A stretch of DNA of 64,000 nucleotides from AP-15 sp963738185 (GCA_963738185.1 CAVTVA010000003.1:1550001-1614000), one strand, 5' to 3'; positions 10,143-21,720 are shown, counted from the first letter of the stretch. A program made the numbers and translations. Notes: generated by a model not told the origin, from the sequence alone.

Positions 10143-10592
10143 TCAGGGACCAGGAGCCAGGAGCCAGGGATCAGGAAGACCGCGACCAACCGGCATGGAG
10201 CCCCCGCAGCATGCGGCTGACCTCAGCATAACCGTCGATCCACTTCCTGCCCGCAATCTCCTCGACATAGCCGAGATCGACACAGTAGCGCAGCCACAGC
10301 TGCGTCTCGTCACTGCTGCCGATCGCGGTCAACAGGTAGCGCCGATACTCCGCCGCAGAATAACCCTGCTTGGCAAAGCCCTCGGCGAGGTTTGCGCAGA
10401 TCGATTTGCTGGACCGCCGGACCTGATCGGCCAGCGCCCATTGCTCGATCCGCGGAAACTCCAGGCTGACGCGATGCACCTCGAGCGACAAGCGATACGC
10501 CCGCCGAAAGACCTCCAGATCCTCGACCCGCCGTATCGTGCGCTCGTTCATCGAACCCTCCTGGAACCTGGTTCCTGGCTCCTGGTTCCTGA
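10143..10592 (-). other. 23S rRNA intervening sequence in helix 45
   Basis: Between GCACCGAAGCTGCGGATG and GGTAGCGGAGCGTTCCG, where other bacteria have a short helix-45 loop, about 450 bp is inserted. Its ends are inverted repeats made of 7-base units (CAGGAAC, CAGGAGC and similar on one side; CTGGCTC, CTGGTCC on the other) able to form a long stem. Helix 45 is a known IVS site. In other species such IVSs are cut out by RNase III, leaving fragmented 23S rRNA. It encloses an open frame on the same strand. Confidence 0.92.
10171..10551 (-). CDS. 23S rRNA intervening-sequence protein (four-helix-bundle, S23 family)
   Basis: A 126-residue protein encoded inside the 23S IVS, sense to the rRNA. 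It shows the family pattern: a basic N-terminus leading to DLEVFRRAYRLSLEVH, then LADQVRRSSKSICANLAEGF, then a tyrosine/arginine helix (YSAAEYRRYLLTAIGSSDET) and a last helix with GRKWIDGYAEVSRMLRGL. These are the four amphipathic helices of the S23/IVP fold. The function of this family is unknown; a distant relative, Avd, serves diversity-generating retroelements, but no reverse transcriptase is nearby. Expression would have to come from the rRNA transcript itself. Confidence 0.9.
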   Translation of the reverse strand: MNERTIRRVEDLEVFRRAYRLSLEVHRVSLEFPRIEQWALADQVRRSSKSICANLAEGFAKQGYSAAEYRRYLLTAIGSSDETQLWLRYCVDLGYVEEIAGRKWIDGYAEVSRMLRGLHAGWSRSS

Positions 10593-10654
10593 CATCCGCA
10601 GCTTCGGTGCGTGGCTTGAGCCCCGATACATTTTCGGCGCGGGCGGGCTAACTA

Positions 10655-10687
<33 letters not shown>

Positions 10688-11245
10688 GGCTGCTTCTGAG
10701 CCAACCTCCTGGTTGTCTTGGCCTTCCCACATCCTTTCCCACTTAGCCACGACTGGGGGACCTTAGCTGGCGGTCTGGGCTGTTCCCCTCTCGACGACGG
10801 ACCTTAGCACCCGCCGTCTGGCTGCCGCCCTCCACTCGCCGGTATTCGCAGTTTGGTTAGGTTTGGTAAGGCTCGCGCCCCCCTAGCCCATCCAGTGCTC
10901 TACCCCCGGCGGTGAGCAAGCGACGCTCTACCTCAATAGATTTCGCGGAGAACCAGCTATTTCCGGGTTTGATTGGCCTTTCACCCCTAACCACAAGTCA
11001 TCCCCTACTTTTGCAACAGTAGTGGGTTCGGTCCTCCAGTGCGTGTTACCGCACCTTCAACCTGCCCATGGCTAGATCACCCGGTTTCGGGTCTGATCCC
11101 GGCAACTGTGGTCCGATGGCTCAGTTGCCTGAACGATCGGGCCGGCGCCCTATTAAGACTCGCTTTCGCTGCGCCTACGCCTAACGGCTTAAGCTTGCTG
11201 CCAAGACCAACTCGCTGACCCATTATACAAAAGGTACGCCGTCAC

Positions 11246-11321
11246 TCAGAGATCAGATGTCAGAGATCAGATGTCGGATTCGAACATCCTGGTCTCCTGA
11301 TCTCTGGTTTCTGACCTCCGA
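11246..11321 (-). other. Short intervening sequence in 23S helix 25
   Basis: Normal 23S genes go almost directly from GGCGTACCTTTTGTATAATG across a short loop to the GCTTGTAGG-side strand. Here about 75 bp is inserted. It is a foldback of 7-base units, with TCAGAGATCAGATG present twice in tandem facing CTGATCTCTG. It has no open frame. Helix 25 is a known second IVS site in enterics. The heptad style matches the helix-45 element and the two tRNA-spacer foldbacks. Confidence 0.82.
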
Positions 11322-12352
11322 AGCTCCGACTGCTTGTAGGCATCCGGTTTCAGGAACTGTTTCACTCCCCTCGTCGGGGTGCTTTTCACCTTTCCCTCAC
11401 GGTACTTGTGCACTATCGGTCACTGAGGAGTACTTAGGCTTGGAGGGTGGTCCCCCCATCTTCAGACAGGATTGCTCGTGTCCCGCCCTACTCGAGGACG
11501 TGTCGGCCGGTGTCCCGTACGGGGCTGTCACCCGCTCTGGCCCGCCTTTCCAGACGCTTCCGGTACCAAACCGACCCGCCACTGGCCTGGTCCGCTTTCG
11601 CTCGCCACTACTCGCGGAGTCTCGGTTGATGTCCTCTCCTCCGGCTACTGAGATGTTTCAGTTCGCCGGGTTCGCCTCGCGACCCTATCAATTCAGATCG
11701 CGATACCACCCGATCAAGTCCGGTGGTGGGTTGCCCCATTCGGAGACCCCGGGATCACCGATCGCTCGCATCTCCCCCGGGCTTTTCGCAGCGTGCCGCG
11801 TCCTTCATCGCCTCTCAGTGCCAAGGCATCCACCAGATGCCCTTCAGTCACGCCCAATCCCCGGATGCCGGCGCGGCCATCGCCCGCGGTCAAACCGCTT
11901 GGGTCAAACCGCTTGGCGCCACCCCCGCCAACACCCCGGAACCTCGCCCGCGCACAGGGGCAAGCCCCAGCCCGGCGACCCCGGCCATTGCGGCCAAGAC
12001 CCCCGCGCCCAGCTCGACCCGGTCCGCGGCCCTGCGCATGCCGCACGTCGCGCATGTCGCTTTTCACATTCGCATGAAGACACTTTCGGACCACCCGGCA
12101 CCCGGCTCCCGGCTCGGCACGCTCGCGCCAGCCGACCCGCGCCCCAGGCGGTCCGCCTCGGTCACTTGTCACAAATCCGCTTCACCCTTCAATCAACACC
12201 GCCGCCGCCCGCGGGGCACGCCCCACCCGAGCCGCGGCAACACCGCCGGAACTTCTTCCAAATGCCCAGCGCACGATCGCGCGCCACCCCGCAGCGCCGC
12301 GCCACAGGCGCCACGGGAGGTGCCCAAGCGGAGGCGCCAGTGGAGGTGCCCG

Positions 12353-12425
12353 TGGAGGTGAACGGGATCGAACCGATGACCTCCTGCTTGCAAAGCAGGC
12401 GCTCTCCCAACTGAGCTACACCCCC
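12353..12425 (-). tRNA. tRNA-Ala (anticodon TGC)
   Basis: Cloverleaf on the minus strand. Acceptor GGGGGTG pairs with CACCTCC and contains the G3-U70 alanine identity pair. Anticodon loop TTTGCAA gives TGC. CCA is not encoded. The flank just past the 3' end (12314-12352) repeats pieces of the tRNA end (GGAGGTGCC). Confidence 0.96.
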
Positions 12426-12428
12426 GTT

Positions 12429-12490
12429 AGAGGTCAGAGATCAGAAGACAGCGATCACATCTGATCGCTGATCTCTGGAATCTGACCTCT
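12429..12490 (-). repeat. Heptad foldback in the tRNA-Ile/tRNA-Ala spacer
   Basis: AGAGGTCAGA at 12429 pairs perfectly with TCTGACCTCT at 12481, and CAGCGATCA pairs with TGATCGCTG inside. The arms step in units of seven bases built on CAGAGAT/CAGCGAT, the same style as the helix-25 insertion in the 23S gene. It is non-coding. Confidence 0.8.
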
Positions 12491-12493
12491 GGA

Positions 12494-12570
12494 TGGTGGG
12501 CCAGGGAGGATTTGAACCTCCGACCTCACGCTTATCAAGCGCGCGCTCTAACCAGCTGAGCTACTAGCCC
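12494..12570 (-). tRNA. tRNA-Ile (anticodon GAT)
   Basis: A 77-base minus-strand cloverleaf with acceptor GGGCTAG and CTGGCCC, anticodon loop TTGATAA giving GAT, T-arm GGAGGTTCAAATCC and encoded CCA at 12494-12496. It is placed between 16S and tRNA-Ala as in most alphaproteobacterial rrn operons. Confidence 0.96.
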
Positions 12571-14413
<1,843 letters not shown>

Positions 14414-14676
14414 TATCCCAGGGCCAACCCCAATGGACCGCCGCCCGCCGCTCGCGCGACACGCCACAGCCCTTGCAAGCCGGCCCCATACAGGGCCTCC
14501 AAAACGCTCGCACGATGCGCGAACATCCGGCGACCCGCGCCGCCGTCCGCGCATCCCTTCCTTCTCTCCACAACCTCAATCAACAATCCCCGCCCCGCCG
14601 CAGACCAGACCCTCCGACCCAAAAGCCCTCGCGGACCCAAAGCCCTCAGACCCAACCCTCAGCCAACGGGGCGCTG
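14414..14676 (-). other. rrn leader between promoter and 16S
   Basis: About 260 bp of transcribed leader without a gene. I looked for a boxA-type antitermination site and did not find a clear one. Several short open frames in this stretch are low-complexity and have no family match. Confidence 0.5.
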
Positions 14677-14706
14677 CTTATACCCCCACCCCCACCCCAC
14701 CGTCAA
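14677..14706 (-). promoter_or_regulatory. Sigma-70-type rrn promoter
   Basis: On the minus strand TTGACG (14706-14701) and TATAAG (14682-14677) are separated by 18 bases, upstream of 16S and pointing at it. The spacer consists almost only of G runs broken by T. This is the best promoter match in the leader. Transcription would start near 14670. Confidence 0.7.
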
Positions 14707-14787
14707 CCACCAACTTCGCCCGCGGACCGCAAAAATTCCGACGCCCGCGATCCGGCCCGATGACATTCGCGGCGTTGCGGCCGCCGC

Positions 14788-15735
14788 TCACACCGCGCTG
14801 GCGCCGTAATAGAGCGTAACGGTGTGCTTTGCCTCGGCGAAAAACAGCCAGCGCTCAGCGAGCAGCCCGAGTGCGGCGATGACGGCGCCAAGCCCGGCGG
14901 CGATGGTGCCCGGTGCGCCTGAGAAGATAATGGCGAGGAGGCTCGCCAGCGCCGGCAGCGCAAAGCCGCACAGCCGGGCAATGCTGCGCAGCCGCCGCGC
15001 ATGCTTGCGCGCGATCTGGAACCCCATCTCGCGCAGCAGGTAGTTCGCCTCGGTATGCGGCGCTTCAAATAAGCGCACCCGTCCGCGGCGGCCGAGTGCG
15101 GTCGCGCTGGCGACGGTGCTCGGCGCCGAGGTGGTGTCGATAAAGCGCCAATAGCCTTCCTTGACCGCCCAGGCGATCAGCACGACGATCAGGGTGAACA
15201 GCGCAAGACCCCCAGCGCGGAAGACCCACAGCCGCAGCAGAAAATCGAGCGCCAGGCAGCCGCTCATCAGCCCGAGCAACAGATAGCTCGGCACCACCCA
15301 GGCATTGTGCCATTGGTGGATCGGCTTTAACGAGGCGTAGATCATCCCGGTGCAATAGACCGTCACCGCGGCGAGCGCGGCGGCAATAATCCCGCACAAC
15401 CCGATAATCCCATGGGTTACGCCAAAAAACACCCAGCCGATGCCAAAGACCGCCAGCGGCACAAAGGTCAGCACCGACAGCACCCCCTCGCGCGACAGCC
15501 AGGACGAGCGCCATTGCGAGAAGGCGCGCCACGCCCGCTCGGGGCGCCCCAGATGAAAGGCCGAAGAAACTAGGCCGCCAGCGGCGAGGATCACCCCGAC
15601 CGCCAGCGCCACAAAGGCGAAAAGGGGGTTCGCCGGCAGCAACCCCAGCGGCGCGCCGAGCCCGAGCAGCAGCAAGAGCGCGAAGCCGGCACCGGACGAG
15701 GTCGTGAACAGGACGATCGAGAGCGCCGGCTGCAT
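14788..15735 (-). CDS. soeC: DmsC/NrfD-like membrane anchor of molybdenum oxidoreductase (SoeC-like)
   Basis: Polytopic quinone-facing subunit that takes electrons from the Fe-S partner. From the ATG at 15735 (MQPALSIVLFTTSSGAG) it has 315 residues and about eight hydrophobic segments; the HLGRPERAWRAFSQWRSSWLSRE motif of DmsC-type anchors lies near residues 60-80. An upstream frame of 38 residues overlaps soeB and lacks family similarity. It is the last gene of a three-gene unit (A-B-C). In SoeABC-type enzymes this anchor passes electrons from sulfite oxidation to quinone. Confidence 0.82.
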   Translation of the reverse strand: MQPALSIVLFTTSSGAGFALLLLLGLGAPLGLLPANPLFAFVALAVGVILAAGGLVSSAFHLGRPERAWRAFSQWRSSWLSREGVLSVLTFVPLAVFGIGWVFFGVTHGIIGLCGIIAAALAAVTVYCTGMIYASLKPIHQWHNAWVVPSYLLLGLMSGCLALDFLLRLWVFRAGGLALFTLIVVLIAWAVKEGYWRFIDTTSAPSTVASATALGRRGRVRLFEAPHTEANYLLREMGFQIARKHARRLRSIARLCGFALPALASLLAIIFSGAPGTIAAGLGAVIAALGLLAERWLFFAEAKHTVTLYYGASAV

Positions 15736-15760
15736 CGCGGGGCCTATCGAGCGCGCACGC

Positions 15761-16510
15761 TCAGCGCGACAGCAGCCGGTCGACCCAGCGCAGCAGCTTG
15801 TCGCCCGGCGAGGCGGTGTCCGGCGGCGGCGAGCCGGGCGCGCAGCCACGGTTTGGCAGCATCCGCCCGGGCCGTGGCGGCAGATACTTGTTGACCGGCT
15901 TGTAGCCGAGCTCCGGCAGCAGATCGGCGCCGCGCCGCGTCGCCACCAGCTCCGAAATGGCTGAATCGGGGTCGCCCAGATCGCCGAAATGCCGGGCGTT
16001 GACCGGGCAGACCATAACGCAGGCCGGCTGGCGATCCTCCTCGGGCAGACGCTCGTTGTAGATGCGGTCGATGCACAAGGTGCATTTTTTCATCACGCCC
16101 GCGTCGGTATCGAATTCGCGCGCGCCATAGGGGCAAGCCCAGGCGCATAGCTGACAGCCGATGCAGAGCGCCTCGTTGACCAGCACGATGCCATCCTCGG
16201 CGCGCTTGTAGGAGGCGCCGGTCGGGCACACCGTGACGCAGGCGGGCTCCTCGCAATGCAGGCACGATTTGGGGAAATGCACGGTGCGAGCGCCCTCGCC
16301 GTCGCCCTCCTCAAAGGAATGGATGCGGTTGAACCACACCCCCCAGGCGCCGGCGCCATAGGGATCGAAATCGGGCAGCGGCCCCATATGCCCGCCGCTG
16401 TTCCATTCCTTGCAGGCGGTGGCGCAGGCGTGGCAGCCCACACAAATGTCGAGGTCGATGACCAGGCCGAGCTTCTTCTGGTCCGACCGCGGCGGCGGCA
16501 GTGAGGTCAC
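15761..16510 (-). CDS. soeB: 4Fe-4S ferredoxin-type electron-transfer subunit (SoeB/DmsB-like)
   Basis: Wires the molybdenum subunit to the membrane anchor with four iron-sulfur clusters. The 249-residue frame has four Cys groups: CVGCHACATAC at residues 23-33, CLHCEEPACVTVC, CIGCQLCAWAC, and CTLC with a later CVMVC. I use the GTG at 16510, whose first four bases GTGA overlap the soeA stop. There is no Tat or Sec signal, consistent with the cytoplasmic Soe type rather than periplasmic Dms/Phs enzymes. Sulfite as substrate is inferred from similarity of the whole set. Confidence 0.85.
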   Translation of the reverse strand: MTSLPPPRSDQKKLGLVIDLDICVGCHACATACKEWNSGGHMGPLPDFDPYGAGAWGVWFNRIHSFEEGDGEGARTVHFPKSCLHCEEPACVTVCPTGASYKRAEDGIVLVNEALCIGCQLCAWACPYGAREFDTDAGVMKKCTLCIDRIYNERLPEEDRQPACVMVCPVNARHFGDLGDPDSAISELVATRRGADLLPELGYKPVNKYLPPRPGRMLPNRGCAPGSPPPDTASPGDKLLRWVDRLLSR

Positions 16511-19453
16511 GGCGCACCCCCGCTGCGTCGATCGGCCCCATAGCGCAGGATCTGTGGCAACACCGGCCACATTGGAGGATGCGCGACCGGCGTGAAATCG
16601 GGCGCGCTGGTCCCGGCCTCGAGCGCAGAGGCTCGCTCAATTCGCACCCGCAGATCGTACCACGCCGCCTGCCCGGTGATCGGGTCGGCGTTGGCGTAGC
16701 GGTAGGCGCCACCCGCCGGCAGCAGCTCCGAGATCAGGTGATTGAGCAAAAAGCCTTTGCGGAATTCGGGCGCATCCGCGGCAAGGTTCCAGGCGCCGGC
16801 GTGCTTGCCGATGCCGTTCCAGGTCCACACCGTATCGGGGTTGACCCCGTCCATCAGCCGGCTCGGCACGCGGATGCGGCCGTGGTGGCTCGTGAGCCAG
16901 ACCCAGTCTTCCTCGGCGAGGCCCAGCGCCCGCCCGGTGATCCGATTGATATGGAGGCGGTTGTTGCCGAGGATCTGGCGCAGCCAAGCGTTCTGCGAAT
17001 GCCACGAGTGGTACATCTGCATCGGCCGCTGGGTCAGCGCGTGCAGCGGAAACGCCTCGCGATCGATCTGCGCCTCTTCGAATGGCATGTACCAAAATGG
17101 CAGCGGGTCGAAATATGTCATGATCCGCTCGCGATGCGGCTCGGGCGGCACCACCGGGCCGTGGCCTTGCGCCGCCAGCCGGAAGCGCTGCAATGGCTCG
17201 ACATAGAGCTGCAGCACGATCGGCGCCGCCTGATCGATAAAGCCCATCTCGACCGCGGTTTCGAGATAGGCCTTGTTGGCGTGCTTGAAATAGAGCTGGT
17301 CCGCCGGCAGCCGGTGCTTCCAAAAGCAGCCATTGGCGAGATAGCGGTCGAGCTGGCGCGGGTTGGGCGCACCGCGCCCGGCCCGCTCGCCATCGGCGCC
17401 GCGCCAGCCGCCCAACGGCCCAACTCCCGGCCGGCGCTCGTGATTGACGATGTAATCGGCATACCCGCCGGGGTAGCGCGGCTCGCCCTGGGGCGTGACA
17501 AAGCCGGGCAGCCGCAGGCGCGCGCCGAGCTCGATCAGCACATCCTGAAACGGGCGGACATCGCGGTCCGGCTTCAGCACCGGCTGACGGATCGCGTCAC
17601 CCGGGCCATCAACCCCGCCGATCGGTCGGTCGAGGAGCGAAATGCAGTCCCACCGCTCGAGATAGGTCGTGTCGGGCAGGATCAGATCGGCAAACGCAAC
17701 GGTTTCGGCATAATAGGCATCGGCGTAGATGATCCGCGGGATGCGATAGCCGCCGGTCTCCGGGTCTTTTTCGGTCAGCATGCGCATCGTCTCGGCCGTG
17801 TTCATCGCCGAGTTCCACGCCGCGTTCGCCATGTACATAAAGAGCGTGTCAATCGGATAGGGGTCGCCCTGCACGGCGTTGCGGATGACCATCTGCATCA
17901 TGCCGTGGGCGGCGATCGGCGCCTCCCATGAAAACGCCTTGTCGATCCGCGCCGGGCCTCCGTCCGCATCTAAGATCAGATCCTCGGGCGACATCGGATA
18001 GCCAAGCGGGATGCCGGGCAGCGTCTGCCCGGGCCTGACCTGCTCGGGCTTACCGGCGGGCTTTGGCCCGGGCGGGCATGGTTTTGGATGAGGCGACTTG
18101 TAGCGCCAACCGCCCGGCACATCGATGGTGCCGAGCAGCAGTTGCAACAGGTGCAGCGCGCGGCAGGTCTGGAACCCGTTCGAGTGGGCCGAGATGCCGC
18201 GCATCGCGTGCAGCGAAACCGGCCGCCCGCGCATGGTTTCATGGCGGCGGCCGGCCCAATCGGTCCATGGCACCGGCAATTCGATCTCTTGCTCGAACGC
18301 GACATCGGCGATCTCGGCCGCGAGCCGGCGGATGGTCGCCGCCGGGATGCCGCAAGTCTCCGCCACCGCTTCGGGGGCGTATTGCGGGTCGAGGTAGCGC
18401 TCGGCGATCAGCTGAAAAACCGGGACCGCACGCCTGCCGTCCGGCAACGCTGCTTCGCCGACCAGTCGGGCGGCAACCCCGGCAGCCATGCCGCTCGCCA
18501 GCGAGCCCGACGGCTCCAGCACCAGCGGCTCGCCCTCCTCGTTGCGGGCGAACAAGCCGTCATCCGCCGCGCCCGGCGCCTGGATCACCAGCCAGGCAGC
18601 GTTGGTGTAGCGCACCAGGTAGTCGAGGTCGATCCGGTCGGCTTCGAGCAATTCGTGGATCAGCGACAGCACAAAAAGCCCGTCGGTGCCCGGCCGGATC
18701 CCGATCCACTCGTCGGCGATCGCCGAATAGCCGGTGCGCACCGGGTTGACCGAGACGAATTTGGCGCCGCGGCGGCGCAAGCCGGAGAGCCCGATCTTGA
18801 TCGGGTTCGAAATCATGGTCCTCGGCCACGCCGAACATCAGGAAGAGCCGGGTGTGCTCCCAGTCAGGCTCGCCGAACTCCCAAAAGCTGCCGCCCAAGG
18901 TGTACATGCCGGCCGCGGCCATGTTGACCGAGCAGAACCCGCCATGCGCCGCGAAATTGGGCGTGCCGAATTGCGCCGCCCAATAGCCGGTCAGCGCCTG
19001 GCTCTGGTCGCGCCCGGTAAAGAAGGCGAGCTTTTTCGGGTCGCTGGCGCGGATCGCCGACAGCCACTCGACCGCGGTCGCGATCGCCTCGTCCCACTCG
19101 ATCTCGCGGAACTCGCCGGAGCCGCGCTCGCCGACCCGCATCAAGGGTTTGCGCAGCTTTGCCGGCGATTGCTGCTGCATGATCCCCGAGGCGCCCTTGG
19201 CGCAGATCACGCCGCGATTGACCGGGTGATCGCGATTGCCCTCGATGTAGCGGATGCCGCCGTCCTTCAGATGGACTTTGATCCCGCAGCGGCAGGCGCA
19301 CATGTAGCAGGTGGTGTATTTTATCTCGTCCGACACTTTGGGCGAGGTGTCGACAATTTCGTGCGGCGAGAAATAGTCGCGCAAGCGTTCGACTAGGCCG
19401 ATCCCGCGCCCAGGGTTCGGTGAGCCGGGCAGGGTTTGTTGCTTCGTCCTCAC
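16507..19453 (-). CDS. soeA: Molybdopterin oxidoreductase catalytic subunit (SoeA-like), frameshifted
   Basis: Large bis-MGD subunit, predicted to oxidise sulfite in the cytoplasm. Two frames together make one protein of about 980 residues. From a GTG at 19453 (AGGAAGAGG upstream), the N-terminal frame carries the [4Fe-4S] ligands C49, C52, C56 and C84, then GGFCSVNMAAAG with a probable Mo-ligand Cys. It continues to FGVAEDHD. The sequel SNPIKIGLSGLRRRG is in the next frame. One extra base in the A-run at 18810-18812 (plus strand) explains the break. The downstream frame runs to the C-terminal cofactor domain without stops. No Tat signal is seen. Confidence 0.82.
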
Positions 19454-19969
19454 GCCCTCTTCCTTTTTTGCCCGAGTATCGCCCGGGGCTTTCGCGGCGT
19501 TGATCCATTCCGCGCGCGGCCCCCCATCGCGCAGCACGGGCTGCCGAGGGACACAGCCAAAACACAACACGGATAAGCCCTGATTGCAACACCGCCCAGC
19601 ACAGACCCAGGCGGCGCGGACGCGACTTTCAGTCCGAGCTTTCGTCGCCGGATTTCCCTGCGAGAACCGGATCGAGACTGGCCCGGTGCTGATCCTGCCG
19701 GGACATGATCGCGTGGTGGGAGACTTCGGATTGCCGCCTGACCTGAAGGGCGGGCGGGCGGCGCGAAGGCTCGGCGGTCATCAATAGGTCGAGCAAGGTC
19801 GAAATCCCCGGTCAACCCATCGGAACCTTGGCCGCCAAGCCACCTTGACGCGATCATCCTCCATAGCGAACGCATCGACTCCGACCCCCAACTTGATGCG
19901 GGCGCGCTGATGCACCCGGAAGCCGGCGGCAATATGGCGACCTCGATCAATCTGCTATGATCGCCGGCG
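19454..19969. other. Spacer between divergent soeA and ghrA-like gene
   Basis: About 515 bp separate the divergent starts. Open frames exist on both strands but are Arg/Pro-rich and match nothing I know. The region probably holds both promoters; I could not single out -35/-10 pairs with confidence. Confidence 0.45.
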
Positions 19970-20899
19970 ATGGCGCTGCTATTCCGTTCCTCCGTCGATT
20001 CGGCCGCGCGCTGGAGCGAGCGGCTGACCCGGGTGATGCCCGGGCTCGACATCCGAGTGTGGCCAAAGATCGGCGATCCGGCGGCAATCGAATACGCGCT
20101 GGTCTGGCGGCCGGAGCCCGGTCTTCTGGCCTCCCTGCCGAACCTAAAGCTGATCCTGTCCTTGGGCGCCGGGGTCGATCACGTGCTGATCGACCCGCTG
20201 CTGCCGCGCCATGTGCCGATCGTGCGTCTCGTGGACCCGTATCTGACCGACGCGATGAGCGAGTACGTCGCGCTGCAGGTGCTGCGGCTGCACCGCCAGG
20301 ACCTCGAGTACCGCGCCCAGCAGCAGGCCGGGGTCTGGCGCGAGCTGCCGCAGAAAAACGCCGGCGAACGGCCGATCGGCATTCTCGGTTTTGGCGAGAT
20401 TGGGCAGGACGCCGGGCGCAAGCTCAAAGCGCTCGGGTTCCCGGTTGCCGGGTGGGGTCGCGGGGAAAGAACAGTTGCGGGGTTTGCGATGTTCGCCGGG
20501 GCCGCCGGCCTGCCGCGGCTTCTCGCGCAAAGCGAGATCCTGGTCTGCTTGCTGCCGCTGACGGCCGAAACCGAGGGCATCCTCAACGCTCGCACCTTTG
20601 CCGCGCTGCCCAAAGGCGCCGGCCTCGTCAACGCCGGCCGCGGCCGCCACCTGATCGAGCAGGATCTGATCCCGGCCCTCGATTCCGGGCAGCTTTCGGC
20701 CGCAGCGCTCGACGTGTTCCGCGAGGAGCCGCTGCCGCCCGACCACCCGTTTTGGCGCCACCCGCGCATCCTCGTCACCCCGCATACGGCCGGCACCACC
20801 AATCCAGCAACCGCCGCCCCGATCGTCCTCGACAACATCCGCCGCTTCGAAGACGGCCGCCCTCTGCTCAACCAAGTCGATCCGGCGCGCGGGTATTGA
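19970..20899 (+). CDS. ghrA: Glyoxylate/hydroxypyruvate reductase A-like D-2-hydroxyacid dehydrogenase
   Basis: NAD(P)H-dependent reductase of 2-oxoacids, cytoplasmic. The 309 residues resemble GhrA: VWRPEPGLLASLPNLKLILSLGAGVDH near residues 40-70, the Rossmann motif GILGFGEIGQDAG near 138, NAGRG near 222, the catalytic Glu in FREEPLPPDHPFW and the catalytic His in ILVTPHTAG. The start is MALLFRSSVDS. It diverges from soeA. Exact substrate within glyoxylate, hydroxypyruvate and related oxoacids cannot be told from sequence. Confidence 0.88.
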   Translation: MALLFRSSVDSAARWSERLTRVMPGLDIRVWPKIGDPAAIEYALVWRPEPGLLASLPNLKLILSLGAGVDHVLIDPLLPRHVPIVRLVDPYLTDAMSEYVALQVLRLHRQDLEYRAQQQAGVWRELPQKNAGERPIGILGFGEIGQDAGRKLKALGFPVAGWGRGERTVAGFAMFAGAAGLPRLLAQSEILVCLLPLTAETEGILNARTFAALPKGAGLVNAGRGRHLIEQDLIPALDSGQLSAAALDVFREEPLPPDHPFWRHPRILVTPHTAGTTNPATAAPIVLDNIRRFEDGRPLLNQVDPARGY

Positions 20900-20955
20900 G
20901 GCATCTTGTGCGCGGCCGCGCTTTAGCTTGTTAAACGACCGATCGGAGATGCGCG

Positions 20956-21055
20956 ATGGCCGAGATCGTGTCGGTTCATACTGCCAAGACCCACTGGTCG
21001 AAACTGCTCGCGCGGGTCGAAGCCGGCGAGGTCATCGCGATAGCGCGCGCCAGCG
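20956..21055 (+). pseudogene. Truncated Phd/YefM-type antitoxin remnant
   Basis: The start MAEIVSVHTAKTHWSKLLAR followed by VEAGEVIAIARA matches the N-terminal DNA-binding half of Phd/YefM antitoxins, with AGAT ahead of the ATG. After residue 33 the family sequence (usually GKPVARL) is lost and the frame runs antisense through the neighbouring cupin gene. No toxin gene lies nearby. It is probably the leftover of a toxin-antitoxin pair deleted from its 3' side. Confidence 0.7.
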
Positions 21056-21075
21056 CTGCGCTTCACCCTACGAAC

Positions 21076-21552
21076 TCAGAGGGGGTTTGGGCCGACGACT
21101 TCCCAGCGATGGCGCTCGAACATCTTGTTGTGCTCGTCGGCGCTGGCCGGGCGGCGCTCCGCGAGCTCCTCAATGAGGCCGCCGGCGGCGGCCGGGGTGT
21201 AGAGAAACAGGACGCGGCCAGTTTTGCTGCCAGTGTTCTTCCAGGCATGCGGGACATCGCGCGGCATGAACGCGCAAGTGCCGGGCCCGCCGGCAGTGAC
21301 CTCGTCGCCGATCTTAAAGGTGAACTCGCCGGCGAGCACCCAGGCCACCTCGTCGCTGTCATGGTGCAGATGGAACAGGCTCGCGGTGCCCGCGGGCAGG
21401 GTTTCCTCGAACAACATGATGCTCTCGTCGGTCTCGCGGCCGAGGAGCTTCAAGGCGAAGGAGCGGCCGGGCGTCGGCGAGCTGAAATGCTTTCCGCCGC
21501 CCGCGGATACGACAAAGCCGTTTCTTGCGGTCATGGCGCTGTCCTTCCCCAT
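21076..21552 (-). CDS. Cupin-domain protein
   Basis: A small beta-barrel protein of 158 residues (151 to 153 if a later Met is used). Cupin motif 1 is visible as FHLHHDSDEVAWVLAGEFTF near residues 60-80, and motif 2 as FMPRDVPHAWKNTG near 100. Metal-ligand His and Glu residues are in place. Substrate is unknown; stand-alone cupins of this type often bind small organic acids or act as sensors. It is convergent with the antitoxin remnant and follows a 167 bp gap from pepA. Confidence 0.8.
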   Translation of the reverse strand: MGKDSAMTARNGFVVSAGGGKHFSSPTPGRSFALKLLGRETDESIMLFEETLPAGTASLFHLHHDSDEVAWVLAGEFTFKIGDEVTAGGPGTCAFMPRDVPHAWKNTGSKTGRVLFLYTPAAAGGLIEELAERRPASADEHNKMFERHRWEVVGPNPL

Positions 21553-21720
21553 GGCGGAACCAGCATAGGTGCAGGTGGCGGCTCCGACAATCGCCGCAGT
21601 GTAGAAAGACGCTCGCCTCGCCGCGGACCGTCGGGTTGAGCGAGGAATTGGCGACGCGGGAGCGGCCTTCGTGCGGTCGGCGAGCCAGCAACAGGTTCGC
21701 TGCCCTTGCGGGAGCAGACC

